Origin: VGRW01 sp031396695
Lineage (GTDB): Bacteria > Myxococcota_A > UBA9160 > SZUA-336
Assembly: GCA_031396695.1 (NCBI GenBank)
Contig: JANNLG010000091.1
Location: 1 to 64,000 of the forward strand
Reading direction: 5' to 3'
DNA length: 64,000 nucleotides
In this document: piece after piece, positions 31,059 through 39,132 of the stretch
Layout: the number at the start of each line of letters is the position of its first letter
Numbering within the stretch: position 1 is the stretch's first letter
The notes under the pieces: model-generated
Databases searched by the model: none
What the model was told of the DNA's origin: nothing
The model's input: only the letters and a program-made list of their open reading frames with translations
Program-made: the position numbers and the translations under genes

Positions 31059-33904
31059 CCCTCGCAATCGACCGCAGGACCTTCATGCGCGGAGCGGCGG
31101 CCGGCTCCGCGTCGCTTGCGCTCGGCCTGTTCCGCCTGCGCCCCGCCGACGCCGCCGCGCTCGCGGTGCCGGTGGCGTACGCGGACTGGCGCGACGTGTA
31201 TCGCCAGAAGTGGACATGGGACAAGGTCGTGCGCTCGACTCACTTCGTGAACTGCTGGTACCAGTCACACTGCGCATGGAACGTGTACGTGAAGGACGGC
31301 ATGGTCTGGCGCGAGGAGCAGGCGGCGGACTACCCGCAGATCCGACCGGATGTGCCGGACTTCAATCCGCGCGGCTGTCAGAAGGGCGCGTGCTTCAGTG
31401 AGCGCATGTATGACCCCGCGCGCGTGAAGTACCCGCTGAAGCGCGTGGGTCCGCGCGGCTCCGGGCGATGGAAGCGCATCTCCTGGGACCAGGCGCTCGA
31501 CGAGCTGGCCGACTCGCTGATCGACACGATCACGCAGGAGGGCACGGACCGCGTGATCTGGGAGGTCGGTCCTCTCTACACCCTCGGCACGATGGGCGCG
31601 GGGCACCAGCGCATGGTGCTGCTGCTCGACTCGGTCTCGCTCGACATGAACACCGAGATCGGAGACGGACACCGCGGCGCGGCCGAGACCTTCGGCAAGA
31701 TCGTCTTCGAGCGCTCAGCCGACGACTACTTCTTCTCCGACCTGATCCTGTGTTGGGGTGCAAACCCGGTCGCGACCCAGATTCCCAACGCGCACTTCCT
31801 GCTCGAGGCGCGCTACAAGGGCGCGGAGCTGGTCACGATCGCTCCGGATTTCAGTCCGTCGGCGATGCACGCGGACCGCTGGATTCCCGTGAAGCCGGGC
31901 GGCGACGCCGCGCTCGGGCTCGGCATGGCGCACGTGCTCGTCGAAGAAGGCCTGTTCGACCGCGCGTTCGTGCTCGAGCAGACGGACATGCCGCTGCTCG
32001 TGCGCGACGACACTCACCGCTATCTGCGCAGCTCCGACCTGCAGCAAGGCGGCGACGACGAGGAGCTGTACGTCCACGACGCCAAGCGCGGCATCGTGCC
32101 GATCGGACGCCGAACGCTCGCGCTCGACGGACTCCAGCCTTCGCTCGAGGGGCGCTTCGACGCGAAGCTCTCCGACGGCAAGACGGTGCCGGTGCGTACG
32201 GTCTTCTCGATCCTGCGTGAACGCCTCGCGGGCTATACGCCCGAGCGCGCGGCCGAGCTCTCCGGCACGCCCGCTGCGCAGATCCGCTGGCTCGCGCGCC
32301 GCATGGCGAAGTCCAAGGCCGCCTGCATGGTCACGACCAGCAACTTCAGCAAGTACTACCACGGCAACCTGATCGAGCGGACGCAAGCGCTCGTGTTCGC
32401 GCTGACCGGAAACTACGGCAGGAAGGGCAGCGGCTTCGTCGGCTTCCCGTTCCTGGTGCACGACGGGCTCGAGCGCCTGACGCTCTCGATGTTCGACCTG
32501 CCGCTGCGCGCGCTGGTCGCGGCGGACGTGGTGATCGACACCGTCAAGCTGAAGCTCGCCGGCTGGACCGACGAGATGATCGCCTACGAGCGCAGCCGCG
32601 AGATGTACGCGAACGGCAGCGGCGCCAGCGGCTCGCTGTTCTGGTACGTGCACGGCGGATTGCTCGAGGCGAGCGAGAAGCTCGAGGACTGGGATCCGTA
32701 CCTGAAGCGACCGGTCAAAGACGTGCTGAAGGAGTCTCTGGAAAAGAACAGGCAGCAGGTGGTGCCCGCGCCCGGCCGCGATCCGCGCTTCATGTTCGTC
32801 TACGGCAGCAATCCGCTGCGCCGGATCCGATCCTACCCGTTGGTGCTCAAGAATCTGTGGCCGAAGCTCAAGACCGTCGTGACGCTCGACTGGCGCATGA
32901 CCTCGACGGGTATGCAGTCGGACTACGTGCTGCCCGTGTCCGCTTGGTACGAGCGCACCGAACACAAATGGGTGACGCCGCTCATGCCGTTCATCCACGC
33001 GGGCGAGAAAATGACCCAGTTCTACGAGGCCAAGTCAGACTGGGAGATCCTGTCGCTGCTCACGCAGCGGGTCGAGAAGCGCGCGGCGGTGCGCGGGATC
33101 GAGAAGTTCCACGATCGCGCGGGCCGCGAGCGCAGCTTCCCCGGCCTCTACGCCGCCTTCTCTCAAGACGGAGCCTACGGACCGACCGACGACGACAAGG
33201 TCGCGAAGGCGCTGCTCGCGCACTCGACGAACTTCAACGAGGTCGACTGGGAGGCGCTCAAGAAGAAGGGCTGGGCGCGCTTCACGAGCCTGGGCACGAA
33301 TCCACTCTCGATCGGCAACGCGACGCAGATCAAGCCCGACGACACGATCACGCCGCTCACCGATCATGTGATCGACAAAGTCCCCTACCCGACTCTCTCG
33401 CGGCGCATGCAATTCTATCTCGACCAGGAACTGTATCTCGAGATGGCGGAGGAGCTTCCGGTCCACAAAGACCCGCCGTCGGCCGGCGGACGCTATCCGC
33501 TCACGCTCACGGGCGGACACACGCGCTGGAGCATCCACTCCGCGTGGCGCGACGACGCTCTCATGCTCCGGCTGCAACGCGGAGAGCCCGTGATGTACAT
33601 GAGCTCGGAGGATGCGAAGACGCGCGGCATCGAGGACGCCCAGATCGTGCGCGTCTGGAACGACCTCGACTCCTTCCAGGTGATGGCCAAGCTCTCGCCC
33701 GCGCTGCGGCCGGGGCAGGTCACCATCTACCACGCCTGGGACAACTTCCAGTTTCGGGGCGGCAAGGGCTTCCAGAATCTGATTCCGACGCCGCTCAACC
33801 CCGTCGAGCTCGCCGGTGGCCAGTTCCACTTGCGACCGATGGTCATCTGCCTGCAGCCCAGTCACACCGACCGCGACACGCGCGTGGAAGTCGCGCTCGC
33901 ATGA
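31055..33904 (+). CDS. Catalytic molybdopterin alpha subunit, type II DMSO-reductase family (EbdA/SerA-like), Tat-exported
   Basis: This 949-residue bis-MGD enzyme starts with a twin-arginine signal (RRTFMRGAAAG, residues 7-17). The FS0 cluster ligands are His63, Cys67, Cys73 and Cys108 (RGCQKG); the C-x5-C spacing is longer than the C-x3-C of NarG. Asp204 (EIGDGHRGAAETFGK) is the likely molybdenum ligand. The C-terminal domain shows GGHTRWSIHSAWRDD and YHAWDNFQFRGGKG. The family includes ethylbenzene and steroid C25 dehydrogenases, dimethylsulfide dehydrogenase, and selenate, chlorate, perchlorate and some nitrate reductases. Substrate and direction cannot be fixed from sequence; the catabolic neighbours favour hydroxylation of a hydrocarbon, which is inference. 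Confidence 0.93.
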   Translation: MTLAIDRRTFMRGAAAGSASLALGLFRLRPADAAALAVPVAYADWRDVYRQKWTWDKVVRSTHFVNCWYQSHCAWNVYVKDGMVWREEQAADYPQIRPDVPDFNPRGCQKGACFSERMYDPARVKYPLKRVGPRGSGRWKRISWDQALDELADSLIDTITQEGTDRVIWEVGPLYTLGTMGAGHQRMVLLLDSVSLDMNTEIGDGHRGAAETFGKIVFERSADDYFFSDLILCWGANPVATQIPNAHFLLEARYKGAELVTIAPDFSPSAMHADRWIPVKPGGDAALGLGMAHVLVEEGLFDRAFVLEQTDMPLLVRDDTHRYLRSSDLQQGGDDEELYVHDAKRGIVPIGRRTLALDGLQPSLEGRFDAKLSDGKTVPVRTVFSILRERLAGYTPERAAELSGTPAAQIRWLARRMAKSKAACMVTTSNFSKYYHGNLIERTQALVFALTGNYGRKGSGFVGFPFLVHDGLERLTLSMFDLPLRALVAADVVIDTVKLKLAGWTDEMIAYERSREMYANGSGASGSLFWYVHGGLLEASEKLEDWDPYLKRPVKDVLKESLEKNRQQVVPAPGRDPRFMFVYGSNPLRRIRSYPLVLKNLWPKLKTVVTLDWRMTSTGMQSDYVLPVSAWYERTEHKWVTPLMPFIHAGEKMTQFYEAKSDWEILSLLTQRVEKRAAVRGIEKFHDRAGRERSFPGLYAAFSQDGAYGPTDDDKVAKALLAHSTNFNEVDWEALKKKGWARFTSLGTNPLSIGNATQIKPDDTITPLTDHVIDKVPYPTLSRRMQFYLDQELYLEMAEELPVHKDPPSAGGRYPLTLTGGHTRWSIHSAWRDDALMLRLQRGEPVMYMSSEDAKTRGIEDAQIVRVWNDLDSFQVMAKLSPALRPGQVTIYHAWDNFQFRGGKGFQNLIPTPLNPVELAGGQFHLRPMVICLQPSHTDRDTRVEVALA

Positions 33905-34509
33905 GCGCCGAGGCGCGCAGTCACGCGTATCGAGTCTTCGCCGAGGCGTTCGGCTATCCGGAGGGGGAGCTACTCGACGAGATCCGGAGCGGTGCGCTGC
34001 GCGACGCAGTGCACGAGGCGCTCGAAGCCGTCTCTCCCGGACTCGAGGAAGAGTTCGATCGCGAAGCGCTGCACGTCGACGGCGACGGAGACGCGCTTGC
34101 CGCCGAGTACACGCGCCTGTTCGACGTGGGCACTTCCGGTCCGCCCTGCCCCCTGCACGGCGGACTCTGGATGGGTGACCGCATGAAGACGATGGAAGAG
34201 GTGCTGCGCTTCTACCGCCACTTCGGGCTCACGGTGGGGGGCGAACCGAGCGAGCTTCCCGATCATCTCGGGCTCGAGCTCGAGTTCCTGCACTACCTCG
34301 CGTTCCGCGAGAGCCAGGCGCTGCGCGACGGCACCGATCCGGGCGCCTTCACACGCGCGGAGCGCGATTTCCTGACTCGCCATCCGGGCCGCGCCGTTCC
34401 GCTGCTGCGCGCGAAGCTCGAGCAAGTGCAGGCGGCGCCCTTCTTCGTCGCGCTGGCGCGCGCGCTCGAAGGTCTGCTGGCCCACGCTCGTGCGCAGCTC
34501 GACTCCTAG
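33901..34509 (+). CDS. TorD/NarJ-family molybdoenzyme maturation chaperone (EbdD-like)
   Basis: This 202-residue all-helical cytosolic protein starts by ATGA overlap with the alpha gene. PPCPLHGGLWMGDRM corresponds to the conserved YxPxE/PLHxG region of DMSO-reductase chaperones, and LPDHLGLELEFLHYLAF is the helix-5 PDHxxxELEF motif typical of NarJ/TorD proteins. Such chaperones bind the Tat signal and guard molybdenum cofactor insertion before export. It completes the gamma-beta-alpha-chaperone order. Its stop shares CTAG with the convergent oxygenase pseudogene. Confidence 0.92.
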   Translation: MSAEARSHAYRVFAEAFGYPEGELLDEIRSGALRDAVHEALEAVSPGLEEEFDREALHVDGDGDALAAEYTRLFDVGTSGPPCPLHGGLWMGDRMKTMEEVLRFYRHFGLTVGGEPSELPDHLGLELEFLHYLAFRESQALRDGTDPGAFTRAERDFLTRHPGRAVPLLRAKLEQVQAAPFFVALARALEGLLAHARAQLDS

Positions 34510-35301
34510 CTGCCCTTGTTCTCGCCCACGAAGCCCTGCACGTCGCGCATGTGCTTGCGACCCGCGGGCTGGTAGCTGTAGAGCAGCGCGCGCCGATCGG
34601 ACTCGCTGCGGTTGGGCTGCGAGCGGTGCACCAGGTAGGGGCCGAAGTAGGCGACCGTGCCCGCGGGCACGACTAGCGGCACGAGCCGCTCGGTGTCAAA
34701 ACGCTCGAGGTCCATCTCGTACTGACCGAAGTCCTCGACCTCGCGGCGCGGCATTTCGCCACTGCGGTGACTGCCGGGCACGACCTCGAGGCAGCCGTTC
34801 TCGAGCGTCGCGTCGTCCAGGAAGAGCATCGCGGTTCCGACCTCGTCCGCGTTCTCGGCCACGCCCACCCAGTAAGGGTGATCCTGGTGCAGCACGATCG
34901 GCCCGCCGACCCGCGCGCGTTTCACGTTCAGCTTCTCGGTGAAGAGGCCCACTGCGTCGACGCCGACGACGTCTTGCATCGGCTCGAGGAAGCGCGCGTC
35001 GTGCGCCCACCGGTTCAGCGCCTCGGACAGGTGCGCGAACGACCACGACACCCTGCAGCGCGTCGTGGTCGTGCGCTTCCCACTTCACCATCGTGCCGAA
35101 CTCGCGCTGTAGCTCGAACACGTACGCCCCGATCGGCCACTTCCGGCGGCGCTTCAGGTCGAGCAGACGCTGGCAGAGCTCCTCGCAGGCGTCGCGGATC
35201 TCGCGCAGCTCGCGGGCGTCGAAGGCCTGGCTTCGCACCACGAAGCCGTCGCGCTCGAGCGCCGCCTTCTCGTCCGGAGAGAAGCGCCGAGATGGCTGCA
35301 T
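34506..35301 (-). pseudogene. Phytanoyl-CoA dioxygenase-family gene broken by a frameshift
   Basis: The N-terminal frame (ATG 35301, GAGGAGG upstream) runs MQPSRRFSPDEKAAL to WEAHDHDALQG. The C-terminal frame then continues with SWSFAHLSEALNRW to the stop at 34506. The break is at about 35050-35055, in a GGG run. Joined, the product would be about 265 residues with Fe(II) ligands HQD (VLHQDHPYW) and a distal His (LVHRSQPN), plus a 2-oxoglutarate Arg (RRALLYSY). A perfect 11-bp inverted repeat (35039-35049/35062-35072) surrounds the break. An assembly error or a true one-base indel are both possible, so the gene may be intact in the organism. Confidence 0.8.
35039..35072. repeat. 11-bp perfect inverted repeat at the oxygenase frameshift
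   Basis: Arms at 35039-35049 and 35062-35072 are perfectly complementary and enclose a 12-base loop that contains CTGCAG. The reading-frame break of the 34506-35301 gene falls in the loop or 5' arm. The hairpin may have caused a sequencing or replication slip. Confidence 0.75.
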
Positions 35302-35359
35302 GGCTGTCCTCCTCACAGCTGAGTTTCGGCATGATACGGTCGCGAGAGATGGGGTTTCA

Positions 35360-36124
35360 ATGAACTATCCGGACGCCTCGAGGGCGCAGCGCGAGTTCTT
35401 CCGGGAGCACGGCTGGCTCGTGGTCGAGGACGCAGTCGCGCTCGACGAGCTCGCCGAAGTCTCTCGGCGCATGGAGATCATCCTCGAGAAGAAGGAGAAG
35501 CTCGCCTTCGACTGGGCCTGGGAAAAGGGCAAGTCAAAAGAGGCGCGCGAGTTCAAGATCGTGCAGGGCAGCCCGACGCTGGTCTGGAGCGAGATCGCGC
35601 AGCAGCCCTTCCGACGCTGGGCGCTCGCCTTCGCCGCGTCGCTTTCCGGCAAGCCGGTCGAGTTCTGGTACGACCAGTTCCTGGCCAAGCCACCGCGCGA
35701 CGGCGCGCCCACGTACTGGCACCAGGACGAGGGCTACTGGGGCCGCAACCTCGACGAGCTCGGGCTCACCTGCTGGCTTCCGCTGCACGACGTGGACGAG
35801 ACGAACGGCTGCATGTGCTTCATCGACCGCGGCCATCGCGACGGAATCCTCGAGCACTTCCACCCGGAGCACATCCAGAGCGACCTGCTCTACTGCGAGC
35901 CCGACCTGTCGCGGCGCGTCGCCTGCCCGATCCGCGCGGGCAGCGTCACGTTCCACCACGGCAAGACCCCCCACATGACGCCGCCCAACACGAGCGAAGC
36001 CTGGCGCCGCGCGGTGACGACACACATGCGTGTCGAGGGCAGCCCCGGCGAGGGCGATCACTTCCCGTGGAAGACCTACGTCAACCAGATCACGGGCGAG
36101 ACGACCGTTCCGCCTCGTCGCTGA
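35360..36124 (+). CDS. Phytanoyl-CoA dioxygenase (PhyH)-family Fe(II)/2-oxoglutarate oxygenase
   Basis: This 254-residue double-stranded beta-helix enzyme has the HxD motif in YWHQDEGYWGR, the distal His in FHHGKTPHMTPPNTS and the 2-oxoglutarate Arg in AWRRAVTTHM. Family members hydroxylate fatty acyl, terpenoid or secondary-metabolite substrates. The start at 35360 follows the divergent oxygenase pseudogene by 58 bases. The methyltransferase at 36132 begins 7 bases after its stop, suggesting an operon. The substrate is unknown; tailoring of a small lipid or polyketide-like molecule is a guess based on the neighbours. Confidence 0.9.
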   Translation: MNYPDASRAQREFFREHGWLVVEDAVALDELAEVSRRMEIILEKKEKLAFDWAWEKGKSKEAREFKIVQGSPTLVWSEIAQQPFRRWALAFAASLSGKPVEFWYDQFLAKPPRDGAPTYWHQDEGYWGRNLDELGLTCWLPLHDVDETNGCMCFIDRGHRDGILEHFHPEHIQSDLLYCEPDLSRRVACPIRAGSVTFHHGKTPHMTPPNTSEAWRRAVTTHMRVEGSPGEGDHFPWKTYVNQITGETTVPPRR

Positions 36125-36131
36125 GCGCGCG

Positions 36132-36956
36132 ATGACCGTCGCCGAGCTCTACCTGGAACTCCTGAAACGCTCGCTCACGCGCACCGAGCTGGGCGAGACC
36201 TGGCGTCCGTACCTGCCCAAGGCGCGGCACCGGCTGCGCCGAGCCTTCGCGCTCGGGCTGCGAGGCTGGCTGCGACGGCGCGGCTTGGACCTGGTGCGTC
36301 GCACCGAGGTCGACCCGAGCCGGCGCGCGCTCGGACGCGACCGAACGCCTGCGGGCGAGACCATGATCGGCCAGCGTCGGCTCGACCACTTGCAGGCGTG
36401 CCTCCGAGACCTGCTCGAGAAGGGCGTGCCCGGGGATCTGATCGAGACGGGCGTGTGGCGCGGCGGAGCCGTGATCTTCATGCGCGCAGCGCTCGCGGCC
36501 TTCGGCGACGAGTCCCGGCGCGTCTGGGTCGCGGACTCGTTCGAGGGCCTGCCGCGCGCGGAGTCCGATCGCTTCGCGTCCGACCGCGGACAGCTGCACT
36601 GGACCGACGTGGAGCCGGCCGTCTCGCTCGAGACCGTGAAGCGGAACTTCGAGCGCCACGGCCTGCTCGACGAACGCGTGCGCTTCCTGGCCGGCTGGTT
36701 CCGCGACACGTTGCCCGACGCCCCGATCGACGCGCTCGCGCTGCTCCGGCTCGACGGGGTCACCTACGACTCGACGCTCGACGCGCTGCGCCCGCTCTAT
36801 CCGAAGCTCTCGCCCGGCGGCTACCTGATCGTCGACGACTGGGCGCTCGAGGGCTGCCGGCGCGCGGTCGAAGACTACCGCCGCGAACATGCGATCCGAG
36901 AGACGATCGTCGAGATCGACGGCAGCGCCGTCTACTGGCAGAAGCGTTCGGGCTAG
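36132..36956 (+). CDS. TylF/MycF-family O-methyltransferase
   Basis: This 274-residue SAM-dependent methyltransferase shows GDLIETGVWRGGAVIFMRA (motif I region), RRVWVADSFEGLP and later LLRLDGVTYDSTLDAL with YLIVDDW, the Mg-binding acidic residues typical of the macrocin O-methyltransferase (TylF) family. Those enzymes methylate sugar hydroxyls in antibiotics and glycolipids, and some act on polysaccharides. It is co-directional with the PhyH gene and shares a CTAG stop with the convergent 2-oxoglutarate oxygenase. The acceptor substrate is unknown. Confidence 0.9.
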   Translation: MTVAELYLELLKRSLTRTELGETWRPYLPKARHRLRRAFALGLRGWLRRRGLDLVRRTEVDPSRRALGRDRTPAGETMIGQRRLDHLQACLRDLLEKGVPGDLIETGVWRGGAVIFMRAALAAFGDESRRVWVADSFEGLPRAESDRFASDRGQLHWTDVEPAVSLETVKRNFERHGLLDERVRFLAGWFRDTLPDAPIDALALLRLDGVTYDSTLDALRPLYPKLSPGGYLIVDDWALEGCRRAVEDYRREHAIRETIVEIDGSAVYWQKRSG

Positions 36957-37957
36957 CCGAGATCGCTCGCGAGCTGCGGAAACACGCGCGAGACCTTCGC
37001 GACCAGATACTCGCCGTAGCTGCCCTCGAAGGCGTGCACGCTCTGGCCGTCCCAGCGCGATTCGCGATCGTCCGCGCGCGCCGGCAAGCCCTCGATCGGC
37101 TGCACGCGCGCGTGGAAGCCGGGATCGAAGAAGAGCGGGAACGAGAGCCGGTCGCGCAGCGCGCTCGCGCGCACGCGGTGCGGCGTCGAGCGGTACAGCC
37201 CGCGTGTCATGCGGTCGAGCATGTCGCCGATGTTGCAGACGAAGCTGCCCGGGATCGGCGCAGCGTCGATCCAGCCCGCGTCGGTGCGGATCTCGAGCCC
37301 GCCGTTGTCGTCCTGTAGCAGCAGCGTGAGCAGGCCGTAGTCGGTGTGCTCGCCGACGCCCCAGACTCCGACGCTTTCCGGTGTCGGCGCGGGATAGTTG
37401 AAGATCCGGAACAGCACCAGCGGCTCGGCGGTGTAGCGGCACGCGAAGTAGTCCTCCTCGAGCTCCAGGCTCAGCGCGATCGCCGCGACTAGCCGCTGTC
37501 CGAGCGCGGTCAGCGCGGCGACGTAGTCGAGCACGGTCTCGCGGAAGCCGGGCAGATCGGGGAACAGGTTCGCGCCGTGCATGGGTGTACGCGCGCGCAC
37601 CAGCGGGTGCTCGGGCGGCAGCTCCGTGCCCAGGTACAGGCCCTCCTTGCGATCGGGAACGCCGGACGTGAGCTCGTCGCCGACGCCGAAGTAGCCGCGC
37701 CAGGCTCGGCCGCCGTGCGCCATGGCGATGCGCTGCTTGCTCGACAGGTCACTCGCGAAGAACGCGCGAGAGAGGGATTCGAGCCGCATCAGCAACGCTC
37801 CGTCCACGCCGTGGCCCGTGACGTAGAAGAAACCGTGCGCGCGGCAGGCTTCGCCGATCTGCCCTGCGACGCGGCGGCGATCCCGGATGTCGCCGGCGAG
37901 CGGCGCCACGTCGATCACCGGAACGATCGCCGCGAGATCGGTTGGGCTGGAGGTCAT
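36953..37957 (-). CDS. Isopenicillin N synthase-family 2-oxoglutarate/Fe(II) oxygenase
   Basis: This 334-residue non-heme iron oxygenase has N-terminal VIDVAPL and GFFYVTGHGV, the HxD motif in GEHTDYGLLTLLLQD, the distal His in STPHRV and the RxS 2-oxoglutarate motif in DRLSFPLFFDP. These features match plant-like DIOX/IPNS proteins common in bacteria. It probably hydroxylates a small hydrophobic molecule. The start at 37957 has no obvious ribosome site, and 39 bases separate it from the divergent membrane protein start. Earlier in-frame starts fall in the neighbouring gene region and are rejected. Confidence 0.9.
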   Translation of the reverse strand: MTSSPTDLAAIVPVIDVAPLAGDIRDRRRVAGQIGEACRAHGFFYVTGHGVDGALLMRLESLSRAFFASDLSSKQRIAMAHGGRAWRGYFGVGDELTSGVPDRKEGLYLGTELPPEHPLVRARTPMHGANLFPDLPGFRETVLDYVAALTALGQRLVAAIALSLELEEDYFACRYTAEPLVLFRIFNYPAPTPESVGVWGVGEHTDYGLLTLLLQDDNGGLEIRTDAGWIDAAPIPGSFVCNIGDMLDRMTRGLYRSTPHRVRASALRDRLSFPLFFDPGFHARVQPIEGLPARADDRESRWDGQSVHAFEGSYGEYLVAKVSRVFPQLASDLG

Positions 37958-37996
37958 GATCGATTCGGGCCAGTATCGCAGAACAGGAGACGCGCG

Positions 37997-38434
37997 ACGG
38001 ACACCGAACCCGCACAGACCGAGAGCAGCCCGCCCGATGCGAGCGCCGAGACCACGACGGTCGCGGCCGAGGCCGCGCAGCACCTGCGCGGCCTCGCGAA
38101 CGAGCTCCCCGAGCTGATCTTGGGGCTCGGCGGGCTGGCCTCGGCGGAGGCTTCGCTCAGCCTGACCGCCCTCCTGCGCATGCTCGGCTTGCGTGCGATC
38201 GGCGTCGTCCTGGTCGCGGTCGCGATCGCGCTGGTTGTAGTCGCCGCGACGCTGCTGCTCTCGCAGTGGCTCGGCTCCAGCTCCGCTGCGCTGGGCTTGG
38301 TGGCCGCGGCGGCGCTCGGGCTCGCCTGGCTCTCGATCTGGCGCGCGGGTGTCTGGCGGGCGCGGATCGGGTTCACGCGCACGCGCGAAGCGCTCGGGGC
38401 CGAGCCGCCGCCGCGCGAGGGCCCGCGCCCATGA
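37997..38434 (+). CDS. Phage-holin-III/YqjE-like membrane protein with apparent ACG start
   Basis: This 145-residue protein has two adjacent hydrophobic helices (about residues 58-85 and 92-110) between acidic/Ala-rich and basic segments, the plan of YqjE or Pfam Phage_holin_3_6 proteins. No ATG, GTG or TTG exists in frame before the conserved region. An ACG at 37997 has AGGAGA 6 bases upstream and gives a natural-looking N-terminus (TDTEPAQTES after the start). A mutated or misread ATG is the alternative. It overlaps the next gene by ATGA, so the two form a small membrane-stress operon like yqjE-yqjK in proteobacteria. Confidence 0.65.
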   Translation, partial: TDTEPAQTESSPPDASAETTTVAAEAAQHLRGLANELPELILGLGGLASAEASLSLTALLRMLGLRAIGVVLVAVAIALVVVAATLLLSQWLGSSSAALGLVAAAALGLAWLSIWRAGVWRARIGFTRTREALGAEPPPREGPRP

Positions 38435-38778
38435 CGGCCAAACAGTCGCTCGCGCGCGTCGAACGCGAGAGCGCGCGAGCCACGGCGGCTCGAAACGCGC
38501 TCGCGCTGCGCGCGGAGCCGCTGATCCGACTCGCGGGCCGCGTGCACCCGCTCGCGCTCGCGGGCTCCGCATTCGCCGCCGGCCTGCTCGCGGGTCGTCT
38601 GTTCGGACGGCCGCGGCTTCCGCGCGCGCTCGAGCCCGCTGCGCTGATCTCGAATACGCTTGCGAGGTCGCTCGCGGGCTTGCTCGAGTCGTTCGTCTCG
38701 GCCGCGCTCGCGCCGGCTCCGGCTAGCGACGGCTCGACAGCAGATAGCCCGCCAGGAACGCGATCCCGAGCGCCGTGA
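38431..38778 (+). CDS. Small membrane-associated protein, partner of YqjE-like protein
   Basis: This 115-residue protein is coupled to the YqjE-like gene through ATGA. It has a basic N-terminal helix (SLARVERESARATAARNALAL), a short hydrophobic glycine-rich helix (residues about 48-62, ALAGSAFAAGLLAG) and a Pro/Ser-rich tail. This is the plan of YqjK/DUF3618-like envelope proteins, but no diagnostic motif is present. Its 3' end overlaps the convergent YqjD-like gene by 56 bases. Confidence 0.6.
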   Translation: MTAKQSLARVERESARATAARNALALRAEPLIRLAGRVHPLALAGSAFAAGLLAGRLFGRPRLPRALEPAALISNTLARSLAGLLESFVSAALAPAPASDGSTADSPPGTRSRAP

Positions 38779-39076
38779 ACGGGCGCTCGCGGATGAAGGT
38801 CTCCGTCTGGCGGAGCACGTCGCCCGCCTTCTCGCGCGTGGCCTGCGTCGCGTGAGCGGTGCGCTCGCCCACCGATTCAGTGCCGGTCGCGAGCGTCTCG
38901 CGCATGCGCTGCGCCGCCTCGTCGGCGAGGCCCGCGACGCCCACGCCCAGCTCTTGCAGCGCGTCGAGCAGCTTCGCCGCGCCCGGGCTCAGGGTTTCTT
39001 TCGCGACGGTGCGAAATCCCGGGTCTTTTCCGTTGTCGCTCGGCGCCTTCGCACCCGGCTCCGCCGTTGGACTCAT
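38723..39076 (-). CDS. ElaB/YqjD (DUF883)-like membrane-anchored protein
   Basis: This 117-residue protein has a long charged helical region (residues about 20-90, with TRTAHATQATREKAGDVL-like coiled-coil character) and a C-terminal anchor FTALGIAFLAGYLLSSRR preceded by IRERP. That tail is diagnostic of the YqjD/ElaB group, which in E. coli tether ribosomes to the inner membrane in stationary phase. The start at 39076 has GGGAGG upstream. It stands next to YqjE- and YqjK-like genes, as in proteobacterial yqj clusters, but convergently. Confidence 0.8.
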   Translation of the reverse strand: MSPTAEPGAKAPSDNGKDPGFRTVAKETLSPGAAKLLDALQELGVGVAGLADEAAQRMRETLATGTESVGERTAHATQATREKAGDVLRQTETFIRERPFTALGIAFLAGYLLSSRR

Positions 39077-39132
39077 CTTCGACCTCCCGCGTTGTCGCGT
39101 CTCGCCAAGACTACCGCGCTCGCGTCGCCGCG

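Noticed and set aside
31408..31417. TATGAC half-site inside the molybdoenzyme alpha gene
   Set aside because: It lacks the GTCATA partner at the correct spacing and lies in coding sequence.
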